Counted from the first letter of the stretch, positions 1-13,212 are shown. The stretch is DNA of 64,000 bases from Agelaius tricolor (GCA_023055355.1 JALJCS010000001.1:26411881-26475880); one strand, 5' to 3'. The notes: generated from the sequence alone by a model not told the origin. Translations and numbers: made by a program.

Positions 1-181
1 TCCCTACTCCCCCAGTCTGCCTTAGGTGGGGAGCTGGGGTGAGACCCCGCTCACCTGGCAGTGAAAACTGCATTTTGCTGAGGGGCTGTGCCTGGAGGAA
101 GGTGAGGAGGAAGAAGGAGCAAGTGGTGACACCTGTGCTGTGGTAAACAGCAGCTCCTCAGCTGCAGCCCTCCACACTGTT

Positions 182-838
182 TTAGACCCTTACAGAGCAG
201 TGCAAGGTTGGAGAGGATTCCTCTTCAGACGAGTGTAGGCATAAAGGCTTAAAAGTTCTAGTCTGTTTCATTGGCTGTTTGTTATGGGATGTGAAATTTA
301 CAGCTCTCACTTGAGTGTTTGTTTCTGTGCAGAGGACATCTGGAGCTGCCTGTGGACAGCTGTCCCTGAAAGGGCAGAGGGGTGGCACTGGGTCAGTGAT
401 GGCAGCCGGATTGGAAGGGGCACCTACCTGCAGCTGGGCCACGGTGGGAGGCCTGGGGACATCAATATTGCACTTTGTGTGTGCTTTTGGTTTCAAAATT
501 TGCCAGTCCAGTTCAACAGGACCAACTTCTGTTTTATTATATTCCAAAGCAGGAAACTTCCAAGTTACTGGTAGGAATATCAGGTTTGTCTTTGTAGGTT
601 TCTGTTCTAGCAGCCTATGTAACCTGCACTCTGTGGCTGTACTAGCTGTTATTTCTTCTCAACATATACTGCCTTTGGCATATTCCTGTCTCTTAACAAT
701 AGAGTGGGGTTGTGGAAGAGTGCATGTAGGTATTTGGGGAGAAGGCTTCTCTTTTTTTCTCAAACTACATGTATCTGTGACCTTTACCTCTGCAGATTCT
801 CTTGGTTTTTCCATGTTCTTTAGCTTTTCTGTTGATTT
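182..838 (-). pseudogene. Unidentified minus-strand reading frame with one in-frame TGA (possible exon or decayed coding sequence)
   Basis: Read on the minus strand, one frame is open from 838 down to 182 except for a single TGA at 661-659. That gives 59 codons before the stop and about 158 after it. Within the frame, 430-428 is a CAG codon followed by a consensus-like donor (gtaggt, 427-422). A pyrimidine-rich acceptor-like tract ending in cag follows about 60 bases later, and a gtgaga donor-like site lies about 55 bases beyond that. A weak acceptor (caacag) lies at 834-829. The residues are mixed and hydrophilic, with proline- and lysine-rich runs (KKEKPSPQIP, LDWQILKPKAH), and there is no CR1 or retroviral motif I recognise. 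The other strand is also open across 315-854, as often happens opposite coding sequence. I cannot identify the product. It may be an exon of an antisense gene, a retrocopy, or chance in GC-richer sequence. No function is proposed. Confidence 0.3.
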
Positions 839-1613
839 TTATATGGTACAATGAACAAGGATCAATTTAATCTTACTGGTACATCTGAAGTAAAAATCAG
901 TTCTGTGCTCTTTGCTGCAGTGGTGCTCAGATCTATCTATGGATTGGAAGAAGGTATCAACCTCCCTTTAAATCCATTTTTAAAGGAGCACTGTCAAAGT
1001 GTTTCTTACAATGCTTTTAAAAGCACTTTTCATACTGCTTATAATAATGCCTTACATGAAATCAGTTCTGTGGTGTGTTTATATCTTGAATTTGCTTTCA
1101 TTCAATGCACACACAAATTGATTTACTATGGTAAGGATGCTTGAGTGCATGCTCGCTGATTTAATTAAGAAAAAAAAGCCCTTTTATGAGGTATCCTATG
1201 AAGCTAGCATAAAGAACCAGGGGTTTGCATAATTACTTGTGTGCTCTTTATCAATGAAATGTTTTATGTATGTACTGAGTTTGAAGTTTGACAATATTTT
1301 TAAACTTAGTCTGTCAGAATCAAGAAAAGTATTTTTTGCATTTAAAAAAATGCTGAGGGAAGTTACCCATTTACTGTGCATTTGTAAATGACTGGATAAG
1401 TTCTCTAAGCCTGTGTTTTGAGCTCTGCCAGTCTCTGTGGCTGAAGGCATTATCCAGTCAGTAGTTTTCAGCAGGGAAGTTAGAGCAATAGGCACGCTTT
1501 AGGTTCCTCCCTTTATGTACATTTGCTCCCTAGAGAAAGTTTCATGAAATCTGTAAGCTCTTTTTGTTTATCCTGCCTGTTACCTTCCTCTTGCTCTTGT
1601 CACACAAGTCTCA

Positions 1614-1735
1614 GAATCACAGATAATGCTGAGCAGGAAAGGAGGCACAAGGATCATCAAGTTCATTTCCTGGTCCTGCACAGGGCCATCCCCAAGAGCC
1701 ACACCACATGCCTGGGAGTATGTTGTCACCTGCTA
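1614..1735 (-). mobile_element. CR1 LINE 3'-end fragment
   Basis: The stretch from tcagaatcacagataatgct through aaggatcatcaagttcattt and the cctgcacagggccatcccca segment matches, in reverse complement, the 3' end of an avian CR1 of the type with a 'tcacagaatgctgagttggaagg' tail. Only about 120 bases remain, with no coding sequence. The element is antisense to CAMKMT and 5'-truncated, as is usual for CR1. Confidence 0.75.
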
Positions 1736-3503
1736 ATGTGCTTTAACTTCCAGAATTGAAAAATAAAAGCTAAAGTGAGGACAGGTCAGTGGCACTTTAT
1801 TTCCTGAGGAGAAGCGTTTCTAAAACTAATTTTCATTTCTTCATGCTCTTCTCTCTGTGAAGGGTGCCTGTGCTTCAGATCTCTTCTCCATGTTTTTGTT
1901 AGTCTTGAGCTTGTAAATTATTTACAATTGGAGAAAACAATTTGCTAAATAAATTATTTATAGAAATAAATACTATAGTCCTATGGATGATATTTAGAGT
2001 GCAGTTACAGGTTATGTTGTAGCTGATTGTATAGAAACTTTCTTGCATGTACAAAATACCATGTTGCAGTCACTGCCAGAGAACTGGCAGAGGTCTGTAG
2101 ACCATAAGCTGTTACTGAATTTGGCTCTTAGTGCAACTAGGCCTAACACAAGGATATACAAGTACAGAGAATTTCAGGTGGCTGCCTTTCTCCATGTTGT
2201 TTGTGGGAGATTCTTTTTTGGTGAGGTTTTTTTTAAGAGATATCAACCAGTTTTAGGTTTTATAGGAAGTCCTAAACATGGTACTAATACTGTGATTAAA
2301 TACCAAGGGGATTGAAATTGAGATCTGTGGTAATATTTTGCCAGAATCTTTGTAGAACATTTTTGGTGATGAGTTAAGATAGGCTTGTCACCTTTTGTTT
2401 TTATCAGTGGGTTATTCTATAGCAGCAATTTATCTTTGTACCCTATTTAACACAACTGTGGTCCTTTTAGGAATAGACTTGAAAAACCCCCCCTTTGATC
2501 CATATGTAAAAAACACACAGTTAGATATAAATGATGCAACATATTTTCCATCTGTGCTATTTTCTCAGTTATAAGTAGGGTTTTAAAATATTTGACCTGC
2601 TGTTGTAATTTTCAAATATTAGACCACTTGATTTTTGTTTGAGGCTGTGGGAGAAATGTTCTTTTGAGTACTCAAATGCTCATGAGATTTTCTGCTAACC
2701 CAGAGAATTAATTTTACAGAGTGGCTATAAGATGTCTCTGTACAACAAAAACTGAAAATAGGAAAATGTTGTTGCCACTGTATTTTTTTTCCTGTTAGTA
2801 ATGGCTTGCTATTGCTTTAAAGAAGTCCCCAAACAACACACTTTTCTGCATATTAGGTCTTGCTGGTTTTCTTTAGATGACAAGATAGTCTATTTTGTTT
2901 TCAGGCACACAGCTATTACATGAAGGTCTTAATTTTGCTGGTCTTTTAATTTTGTTCTCTGCTTTAATATTTTTGCATTTTCCTTCATGTGTGTATTTTT
3001 CTCACGTGTTACAAAGTAGTGTGGACAGCACCCAGGCATTTTTAATACTTCATGGAAAATGCCTGTGCTTTTCATATGATGAGACCTGCCAATGAAAATA
3101 GCTCCAAAAGCAGTAAGCCTGATGTCTCAGACCTGCTGTTAAGTACCAAAAGTGTAGCAAATACAATTGTTCTGCTCACATATGTAGTACTTCCAAACAT
3201 CCTGCAAAATAATAATAATGACAGTTTGGTCATGGCCCCAAACTGTAAGGTTTTTAAATGGGAGTACATGAGTACATTTTCAGTTAAAGCATGGTTGGGT
3301 ACAGCAAAAAAATCACTGACTCTTTTTTTTTTGTACACATCCTGTATGCAAAGCTTCTATTTCAAGTTTCATAATTCTGGAGAGTTTCTCATTTGATTTA
3401 TCTCTAGGTGACAAAAACTTGTAAATTGCACTGCTGTCCTACTCAATGGAGCTCTTCCTTGCACCCCTATCAATTTATAGGCATGAGGTTATTTTCTGCT
3501 CTG

Positions 3504-3532
3504 TTGTTTTTGTTTTGTTTTGTTTTGTTTTT
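3504..3532. repeat. (TTTTG)n microsatellite
   Basis: About five units of TTTTG, ending in a T run, in intron 1. It is probably length-polymorphic. Confidence 0.85.
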
Positions 3533-4591
3533 AATCCATCAATGGGGACAGCATATACACCTTAATTTTAAAAATGCAATGGCAGTTATTTATGTATTCT
3601 CTCCAATGTTAGGAGAAAGAAGTTAAATCTAGGACACCTTTCCTTCCACATCACAGCCCTTAGAAATAAATCTTTTTGTCTAGCAGGGAAATGCTGGCTG
3701 TCTTCTGAGCAATGGCACAGCTCAAGCAGCTGAGTGCTGGTTTCTCCTACACAGAGGGGTTGATACCTCACTCCCTGAAGGTGGCTGAGTGCAGCAGACC
3801 AGGCAGGACAGAGAGCCCACGTTTTCACTTTCCTGAACAAGTGTTTTAATCATTTAAGAAATGCGGATGACATTCTGTCTCTGTCTCTGCCTTGAATTCT
3901 TCAGTCTCTTAGCACTGAACTTGGTGCTCTCAGAGTGTTTTGGGGCTCACCTGAAGTCTGGCTCGTATGTCAGTCCCCTTGTGGGGGCCTGGTTGGGGAA
4001 TATACAGTTGTGGTGTCTGAAAGTCTGGGGCCTGGGATAGGAAGCAATTTTCTCAGCTTAGGCAACTTTGGCAGCATCTCTGCAAGTGTGCAGCAGAAGA
4101 TTTCTAGGCTAGGAAGGAATCTTGTCAGGGGAACACACAGCACTCTGGCACCTGATGATCACGTTTTGGGTTTGTCATTTTAATTCTAAAAAAGATTGTT
4201 GTTGACCTTTTTCCCCCCTCTATAGGGACAGTGAGTGGCAGAGAAATTGCTTGGGGAGAGCACTGCTTGGGCTGTGAAACTTGGTAAAATGAGAGGATGG
4301 GAAGAACCCAGTTTGGCCCTCTAATTTTTGCATGGGTTTGCTTTAGCTTGAGTTAAAAAATCAACTTTGTGAACTTCTGAATACAGTACATTTGCTTTAG
4401 CTACTGAATACATAATTCATAATCTCTTGACTCTACCAATAATACCACTGTATTTTGTTCAGGCTTGACTTACTTTGTTATTCATAACTACTAGCTGATA
4501 GCATATCTATTATGGTTTCCCTCTTCACTCAAAAAGGGTTTGTTATTTTATTGTTTTATTGTTAATATTTAATTTGTTCTTCATTTCAAAG

Positions 4592-4758
4592 GTTCTGAGG
4601 AAAAAGCACTTGAAAGATGTGCATCTCCAACAAATATCTGTCAGAAGGTTTGCATCATTCAATCTCTTTTCAATAGAAGACCAGAGTACAGAAGAGGAAA
4701 CTGGGACCTGGGTTCAGTATAGAAGCATCTTTTATCCCAAGTACAGTGTCTCCTTAAG
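4592..4758 (+). CDS. CAMKMT: CAMKMT exon 2 (N-terminal region of calmodulin-lysine N-methyltransferase)
   Basis: This internal exon of 167 bases lies between a good acceptor (pyrimidine-rich ttgttcttcatttcaaag, ending at 4591) and a donor (AAG|gtaacc, 4759). The frame starts GTT CTG AGG and encodes [10 protein letters not shown]..., then [13 protein letters not shown], an acidic linker, [15 protein letters not shown] and VSL. The last two bases (AG) combine with the first base of exon 3 to give Arg. The SVRRF.SFNLFS and WVQY.SIF.P.YS.SLR blocks are the features that identify CAMKMT. They precede the Rossmann-type methyltransferase core and contribute to the N-terminal part of the enzyme. The acidic linker looks a few residues shorter than the human one as I remember it. 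Open frame continues 33 bases upstream into the intron (with a Met), but the acceptor and homology place the exon start at 4592. A second frame is open for about 43 codons but ends at a TAG and has no homology I recognise. Confidence 0.93.
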
Positions 4759-5273
4759 GTAACCACAATTTAAATTTTAAGTAAGATCTTGAATGGTTTT
4801 CAAATATAAAACTCATCAGTCATTCTTCCACCGTTTTGTGTAACTAGAGCATAGTTTACAAATAAACTGGTAAATGTTATTTTTAGTTGTTTGTTACAGT
4901 AAGCAGCTTGTCTGACTCTTCTTTCTGGTACATTTCACTGAAGTGGCAGAGCTTGACTGAAAATACTGATGCTTGTAGCTAAAACAGAATGCAAATATGA
5001 GCATGTATTTTATATTTTAACAGCTTCCTGTTTTGACATTCTTCAGCTATACATAGGATATAAAAAACCTGAACACAGTTATTTATGGTCTTAAAATTTT
5101 TTATGACATGATGTTATTAATAATGTTCTAAAAGGTTTTTGGTAATTTTATTCAGTTTTCTTCTTAGTGCTTTTTTTAAAAAACTCAATGGTAATTTGGA
5201 AGCCAAATTCCTACAAAATAATATATACTTAATGAAGTAATCTTATATTAAGGCAGATTATTTTTATTAAAGA

Positions 5274-5323
5274 AATTGACAATTAGAAAGTCCACTGATT
5301 GATTTCTAATTGACAATTAGAAA
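5274..5323. repeat. 16-bp direct repeat with internal 9-bp inverted repeat
   Basis: AATTGACAATTAGAAA occurs at 5274-5289 and again at 5308-5323. Between them, AATTAGAAA (5281-5289) and TTTCTAATT (5303-5311) are exact reverse complements separated by 13 bases. It is probably a local duplication. No function is evident. Confidence 0.8.
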
Positions 5324-8094
5324 ACCCTCTGAAGGAATTTCACTGAATTCTCAGTAGCTTTGTTTGTAACTCTCATTCATTACTATGTTTATGGGCTTTT
5401 GTTTGTTTTTCTTTTCTGTTGCTTTGGTCTTCTTTTCCACGTTCAGTTTTGTATCTACCATACTTGGTTTGCCTCAGGAAGTTTGCAACAGTAACTTAAG
5501 AATCCCTGAACTGATGCTTGTTCTGCAGCAGCTAATTAGATCTCTGAAGGTGGAGGATTTTGCATTGTCTGCACAGTGGAAGGTGTTCTGGAGAGCCCAA
5601 ATCAAGAAGTGCATCTTTATTTACCTGAGACTTTAAATTAAGGTGAAGCTTAGGAATTAAGATCTAACACAAAAAAGTGACCATTATTAAACTGCAGCAT
5701 TTTTACAAAGTTTTAAAATGAACCAATGAGAAAAAACCAAAGCAAACTAAAGGAGCCCCACAACACTACAGGCAAATCATTTTAAGTTTGCATCTCCATG
5801 TAAAGTCAAGAACAAAAATCTTTAGAGCTTTATAAAGTCCTAATTTTCCATTTTCCAGGCTTACAATCAGGGATGTTAAAAGGGTTCAAAAGGAAAGTTT
5901 TCCACTGGAAAACTGTTGTTTGTAGTAGAAGTAGGTGCAGTGTTTTTCCATGTATAGACTTTTCCTGTAAACCACCAGTGAATGCTGTGGATTAATTCAA
6001 ACACTGACAGTCTACATAATGCCTTTGTGCAGTGTCCCCTATTCCTTGTTTCTAGGTCCTCAGAGGCACAGTGGGGATAGGAAATACAAGGTTTTTAGGT
6101 AGAATTTGGGCTGAACAAGGCTGCAGTCCCTTACAATACAACCCTGAACTCCTTTAGTTCACTGTCATGGCTTGCAACACTCGCTTCCACTTGATTTACT
6201 TGGTCTGGAGTTTTAAGGTAGGAGATGAGCTAAGGTTCACCTGTGCTGGCAGTACAGAAGCCAAGGGAATGTCAGACTGATCCTGCTCTGGCATTTGTGT
6301 GCTTCTGTTTCCATCACTTTCTATGCCATCATTTTATTTGGTATTATTTGCCTAATAGTAGTTTCATTGATAATTGAACGCAGCTCAACTATAGACTTTG
6401 AACAAGAATGTTTATTTATGTGTTATTTTATTGTGTTTCTCTAATCTTGTTCAGTGGAAATGTATAGGTTCTGTGCTGGAGCAGGCTCACATCACATTTC
6501 CAAAACTGCATATTGAGGACAATATGGACATTGTCTTCTGATGGGGATTTTTATTTTATGTTTTCCCTGCATTTGTTCCTTTCCGAAAGATATTCAGTGA
6601 CCTCTAAAAATAGTAATTACTGATTGTTTTAGGAATAATGATCAGAACTTGCTTAGTCTTACACACTTCTATATTAAAATGTCTTCTCCATATAGAGGCA
6701 GTGACAATACATAGAGTGTACTTACTATTTCAGAATGTTGCAGGAGGTGAAGAAGGGAAGGAGAAAATACTGTGGGTTTTGCTAGGAACAAGGTATAAAT
6801 AGACTGCAACAAAACTGACTTTACCATGAGTCAGTGTTAAATAAAGTTTCTTCCCCGTTTTTGCAAAAGCAGTAATTTAGGGGATCAGCCTAACAGTTTA
6901 ACATACATAATAAAGCAGCAGTTCTTCTTGCTGAAACGTACATATCTAAAAGATAAAAATTCTTGGAGTAAGCATTCCTGGATCTTTGGAAACTGATCAT
7001 ATGTTGGAAACTTAAGCATTCTCTGTATGTCTGACAGTCTTCCCCTGGTTTTTCTCTGTCCACTGGCAAAATTTTATTTATAATAATATTTAACAGCAGA
7101 AACAATTTAGCAAGTTAACAAGAGCATAATATTAACAATAGCTTCAGTCAGGTAAATCCAGAGCAGCATGCCTGAATAGGAAAACCATTTTATATCTTTT
7201 TGTCAGGGAAAAAAATGTTGCTGTGGCCTCTCTAAAATCTTGACAAAAGTGCTTTGGAATTTTCATCTACATTTGTTTTCTTTGTGCATTAACATCTTGA
7301 AAAAGCTCATTGCATATGTTCGATGTTAAAAGGGTTGTCAGCTAATATCTTGACGAGACTAAATACTTAAGAAAGTTCATAAGGTTGTTAGTGGCTTTTG
7401 GCAAAGAGTATAAAGGTCAAGCTGTATCAGTTCAAGGGCTGTCAAAACTGATAAAATTGTATATTCAGATATGCTATGACCTAGCTGGAATTACTGCTCT
7501 AGAGGGGCTTGGGACCAGTTTGTCAGGAAAGTAGAAGCTTTTATAGGAACTACCAGTCATGTGTGTGCTTTTCTGAAGTTTGTTGGTTTTGCTGTTTCTC
7601 TAACTAAATTCAGGCTGGATTCATATCTCAGAAAGAAGAACTTATGCCATGTTTTTCTGTCACTAGTTTATTTTTTTTTTGCATCATTCTTCATAACAAA
7701 TCTTCCAAAATTGCCAGTATAAGGCAATTTTCAGCTTAAAAAACTTAAGCTGAATTGAGGTGCTGTTTTGACTAGATCCTTGAAGTGAAATATCATCGAC
7801 TCATTTTAAAAATCTCCATAACTCTTCTGGTTAAACAATGATATCCAGTGTGCTTAATGAAATGTAGATTTGTAATACATGCTGGAAAGTGGTCCCAAGG
7901 TTTGTTTAGGTACTAAGGTGCTTCATAGTAGCTCTGGGGTATCAAAAGGAGTGTCTGGTGAATGTGGGGTTTTGTTAGCAGTGAAAATGAAATTTCTTGT
8001 GTTAGAATCAAAAACCTCATTTGCTTAGTGTAGTCTCATCTGGATTTGTATTGTATTTGATGTTCCTACACACTGCCTACTTGTCTTGATGATG

Positions 8095-8930
8095 TTAATT
8101 GAGCTTTATCTTTCCTGACCTGAACCCTGGATGCTCAGACAATTTCTATGTATTTCTCACAGGCTACTTGACTTTTCTTCCACATTCTGTAGGCTTCATT
8201 TTGGTGTTTGAATTCATCCAGGAGCACCTTGTTCATCCACACAGGCCTCCTGGCTTTCTTGTCTGACTTCCTCTTGTTCAGGATGCATCATTCCAGAGGT
8301 GATCCTTGGATATTAGCCAGCTTTCTTGGGCCCCTCTTCTCTCCAGGTCTTTATCCTATGGTATTCTACCAAACAGATCCCTGAAGAGGCCAAAGTCTGC
8401 TCTCCAGAAGTCCAGGGTAGCAAGCTTGTTGTGCACCCTTCTCACTGCCCTTAGGATCTCAAACTCCACCATTTCATGGTCCTGACTGCAAAGGCTTCCT
8501 TGGAGATTCACGTTTCCCATCAGCCTCTCCCTGTTGGAAAGAACAAAGTCCAGCACAGCACTTCTCTTTGTCAGCTCCTCTTGAACAGAGGAGCATTTCA
8601 GGAACCTTCTGGATTTTTTAAGCCCAGGTGTTTTTTCTCTCCAACAGCTATGGGGAAGGTGGAAGGTCCCCATGGAGACCAGGGCCTGTGAATACAAGGC
8701 TGCTCCTCTCCCTGTCTGCAGAGAGTTTTATCTGCTTGGTGTCCCTGTAGCAAACCCCCACTATAATGTCACCAGTCCCTGCCCTCCCTTCAGTCCTGAC
8801 CCATCAGCTCTCGCTTGGCTCCTCATCCCTCCCCAGGGGGAGCTACAAGCACTGCAGCTTGACATAGCACCACTGTCTCCATATCTCCCCCGTGGTTTTA
8901 TTTACAAAACTTTCAGGTGTGTTTGTTAGC
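8095..8930 (-). mobile_element. CR1 LINE internal fragment: ORF2 endonuclease C-terminus to pre-RT region
   Basis: On the minus strand the decayed translation follows the CR1 ORF2 order. First comes a frame-shifted piece resembling the exo/endonuclease middle (VGVCYR-like, near 8760). Then come QALVSMG, KKSRRFLK, AVLDFVLSNRERLMG, GSLCSQDHEMVEFEILR, LDFWRADFGLFRDLFGRIP and ARRPVWMNKVLLDEFKH. This is the end of the endonuclease domain and the linker before reverse transcriptase. The SDH-type active-site block appears as SQDHE. The copy is truncated at both ends, lacks the RT and the 3' tail, and has frameshifts and at least one stop, so it is dead. The plus-strand ORFs at 8476-8691 and 8672-8929 are shadows of it. 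It is antisense to CAMKMT. Confidence 0.88.
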
Positions 8931-11900
8931 TTTTTTTCACGTTCTTCTTAACTGTGGCAGTACTTCGCTTTGCTGTTAAAAAATTATGCATGTGCTGAAT
9001 ATGTGTTTTTAAATTTGAATTTTGTATGAATAGTTTTCGCAATGAAGTGATTACAGATCATAAAGATGCAGTGTCTCACTGTGGAGATGGTGTCTGCCTT
9101 TTAGATAGGAAAATTGTTCTTTTATTTGAGTTAAAAAAGGAGCAATCAATATCTTCAGGTTTTCTATTTCAGGATATGGATTTGCTTTTAAATTGTAGGC
9201 TCATTTTAAGAAAACAGTGCAGAAATAAGTTATTTCTGTGGTAAAATATTTTCCATTGATCAGTCATTTGCTGTTTCAAATACTAAAGTACAGAACTGAA
9301 AGGAACAATGTCAGCAGGTTACAGGGAGGGTTAAATCTTTGTAAAAGGTGTTTAGTGTACTTTGCAAGATATCGTGCCTTTATTCTGAATATGAATGAAC
9401 CTGCAGATAAAAATATGACAGAAACTATTAGATGATTCTAGACCTGTGGTTTAGAAATGAGGGACATGCAGAGACACCACTTGTCTGTGCAAGCTGTGTT
9501 AGAAGATGGTATAAGACTGAATTCCATTGGCTGTTCATCTTGGATATTTCTCCTAATAATATTTTCAATTTTAAAGGCTTTTTATTTTAGGGGTAGAGAT
9601 TAAAAAAAGTGAAGGGAAACAAATTTCAGTGAATATTGCGTACTTCTTGTGGACAATTCATGTGGATATGACAAACTTCCTTTCTTCCATGTATTGCATG
9701 CTAAGAGACAATGTGTGAATTTAGCAGCATAAAGGGTTGGCCCTAGGAGCTGGAAATGGAGGAAAGAGATGAAAAGTGATTTGGCAATGTATTTCTTGTA
9801 TTCACTGGTCAAGCACTGGCTGCTCCATCATATTGCCCAAGATGTGTGTATTTGTAAAAAAGAATTCTAGTCAAAAAAGCTTTGTTTCAATTTCTTGCCA
9901 TATTAAGCTGGGATCTAGAACTGGAATGAAAGAAGAGTTCACTGTTTTTGCTATACTCTGGCCCAGAAAGAGCATCTGATAGATAGCAAAGTTTGCAGAT
10001 AACTCTGAGGTTCTTAGTGACAGTGACAATTGATAGTGATATACTACAAGCTTTTTTGTGAAGTACCTTAACAGTAATTTTTCACCATTATCCCATCTTT
10101 CATTTTTCACAAATATACTTTTAATTTGTACATAGGTTAATAGTTTATGGTGATGTGTTTGGTTTTTTTCCCCTTTTCATATTATGTGGAAATGTATTCT
10201 ATCTTAGATTTTGTAGGTTTTTAAAGTTAATATAGGCACATACTTGTGTTATTTTTCATCATCAGTTTAAGAATAATATTAAAGGAAAGAAGGAACTTAC
10301 TTTTGTTTCATTATGGTTGATGAAAAGCAAGCCTTAATAGGGACCTACTGAAGGGTTTTTTTTTTGTACTATCCGTAGTTATTTTTAAATACATGGAAAA
10401 GTCTGCCACTTGTGTTGCCTGAATTAGAGAGGAAGGAACATTAGTATATTTAAAGGCTGATCTCACTCTCTCTGACTTCATCCAAAGTTGATTTATTTGT
10501 AGTTCAGAGTAAGGAATTCTGCTTTGCTTTGTATCAGGAGAAACATGAGTTGAATTAGTTTATTGTTCATAGATTTGTCTTCTATTACTCACTGCCTCAG
10601 CCATAGAAATTTTTGCCTGTTGTTCCTTGAAGACTTATTATAAGAACACTGTGAATCAGATTACCCACGCCAGCGTAAAATTCACTTTTTCCATGATGCT
10701 TACCTGTGCTTCTTTGAAGTACTTTGTTGATCTCAGCAATCAGAGCTTTGAACTTCTTAGAACTGTATGACATCCATGACATGTTCTAAAGCACTGAATG
10801 CTAACGTTCTTCTGTATTTTGAGATACTTGTGGAAATTTATGGGAATTTAAGGGTTGGGATTTAATCCCAAGCTTCTTTGATTCCTTTCCTTGACTTTGG
10901 TAATTCCGTGCACATGACACTTAAGACTCTGTCAGCTGCACTGTGGAAAGCTGTGATGGTGACAGACACTCATGGAAACAAGATGTGCTGTATCTTGGCA
11001 GTTTTCTCTGGCTTTGCTGATGGAGGAGCAGCTGAGGGGATGGGACAGTGAAGCAGCAGCTGCTATAGAACTGCCGAGGATGTATGTGCAGGGCAGTGGA
11101 TCCTAAACTACAGGCTCTGGTTTTTAGGTGCAGGACTGAGTGGTGCACTATTTATGGCAGAATTTGGGGATAAAGAACAGGTGTTTACAGGTGCATGTAA
11201 CTTTAAGTCTGTGAGTAAGGCCTGTGATGGAAGAGTTTGGGAATACCTGGTGCAGGGTTTGTCTGCATGCTCCACAAGTACAGATCTCCCAATGGAGAAA
11301 CACGGCTGTTGCCATTTGGAAGTGCATTTTTCTGAGTTCTCCCTTTCACAAGTAGATCAGCTGCTGGCATGTTGCTTTCTTCAGTCCTAAAACTTGTCTG
11401 CAGGAAGAGATTATGCTCAATTCCGCAGTTTTTGGATCCCATGAATTTTAAGCAGTATTGGCTAGTGCTGTGGTTTTATAATTTCTCCTTTTTGTGTTTC
11501 CCTGCCTTTTGACCCTGAAGTATATAAATTGTATTCTTTTCTAGACCAGGACACTTCACTTCCTTCTGTTTTTCTTTCTTCATTCTGTTAACTAGTGGTA
11601 CTAGACTGCTAAATTTTTATCCTTACCTTTGTTTGTTTCACTTGGGGAGTTACATGATAAATCTCCTTTAGATATGAACTATGTACATAAAGAAATTGAG
11701 GGGGGGAAAAAAGAAACCAAAACATGTTATCCCAAGATTACCCTGCATACCAACAGAGATTAAAATATTTCTTTACTTCCTCAGCATCTCCCACCCTCCA
11801 TTTGCTTTCATTTAGAGATGAGACATTCACAGTTGTGTAAGAGCCCCCACCAGCCCCAGACATATGCAGACTTAGAGTTTATAGGGTTCTCAGGAGTCAG

Positions 11901-13212
11901 CAGGGGAGAGTTTAAAGGGCAGCTCTGTGGCTGGCAGAACTACCAAACCTATCTCCTTTCTTGTAACTTCCCTTGCACCAGCTGTCCAATTCGATGGAAA
12001 ACAAACTTGCAAAAAAGAAGTACATTAAAAATCCATATGATCCATCAGCATTCTTGTAGACTTCCTCTGCAGAGAAGGCAATTAATTTTGGTTTGGTTTT
12101 GTGTACCTGGGAGAAGAGCACTCATGTCCAGTTGAATCTTTTGTAACATCTCTCATTAGTTCTTTGTGGCTTTTGATGTGCTCAGTTCAGTTTGTTAATT
12201 TGATTTCCATTTGATTTTCATTTTTTAAGAATTAGTCTAGTTGCTGTTTGGTGCTTCTCAAAATTTAACTTGTTAATATTTATTTATTTGATGCTTATGC
12301 TTATCAGAAGCTATAAATAGTGGGCTTTTCACAATAATTATGCAATTTCATGTTTGCAGAATGATTGATTTTTTTTTTCCCCCCCATTCTTACAGCAGTC
12401 TTTCTTCAGGAAAGAACAGCTGAGAGAATGAGAACTAATTGTGTAGGTGCTAAAATTCTGGGATTTATTGCATTTTTTTTAGTATTTCAAATTAATGTGT
12501 TCCCAAACAGCCTTAGAAGCTATATTTGAAACATTATTAAAACCCTATCTTTTCATATTTTGCTGCCTTGCTGAATTCCTTCTAGATTTTCTGTCATGCA
12601 TTTGTGAAACAGCTGTGTGATCTGATTGTTGTAAAGTGTGAGACTAATATTTTGTTCATTTTGGGCTTAGATTAGTTTGGAATATTTAAAACAAAATTAG
12701 ATGCTTTTTAATGTGTCTACCACTTCCCATTTGAAGGCAAATCTTAGGTGAATTTTTATTCAGTTTTGGTGCTTATTCTTTCTGCTGCTGTCAGTGTTTT
12801 GCTCACTGCATTCCAAAATTTGCAGTTGGTGTATGAAATTTAGGTAATTTATTTATTATCCCCACTTATGAATGTTCATTTCACATGGATTATGCAAATG
12901 TAAAACCAAAAAAAAATACAGTTAACTGAACACATTAATTGGCATTAACTTAATTAAGTGTTCTTGATTTTGTGGGAGAAAATAGGAATGTGCATACAGC
13001 TGCTGTTCAAAAATACTTTATGGATTTTCCCTTTCAAAGAAATCGATTTACCAAAGTTCCTCCTTTCTTCTATGTAACTTCCACAATTAAATAAAAATTG
13101 ATGCTCCTTGGTAATGTTTTCCTCCTGATAGTAGTTTCTGAGAAACACAATCCTCCTGATTAATGGATTTCAGTGCTGGGACTTTGAGGACTGGTGAATG
13201 TCCCCTTGTTTT

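Larger units (their letters stand above)
1..4591 (+). other. CAMKMT: CAMKMT intron 1 (3' part)
   Basis: This is non-coding on the + strand apart from chance ORFs. It ends in a pyrimidine-rich acceptor just before exon 2. The first 500 bases are clearly richer in G+C than the rest. It holds a puzzling minus-strand reading frame at 182-838, a short antisense CR1 tail at about 1614-1735 and a (TTTTG)n tract at 3504-3532. I see nothing else I can name between 1735 and 4591. Confidence 0.7.

Noticed and set aside
315..854. Plus-strand ORF of 179 codons
   Set aside because: It is antisense to the minus-strand frame at 182-838, is hydrophobic and cysteine/serine-rich in no domain-like way, and has no splice or homology support.
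4592..4721. Second open frame in CAMKMT exon 2 ([12 protein letters not shown]...)
   Set aside because: It ends in a TAG inside the exon and does not continue into exon 3, whereas the other frame matches CAMKMT on both exons.
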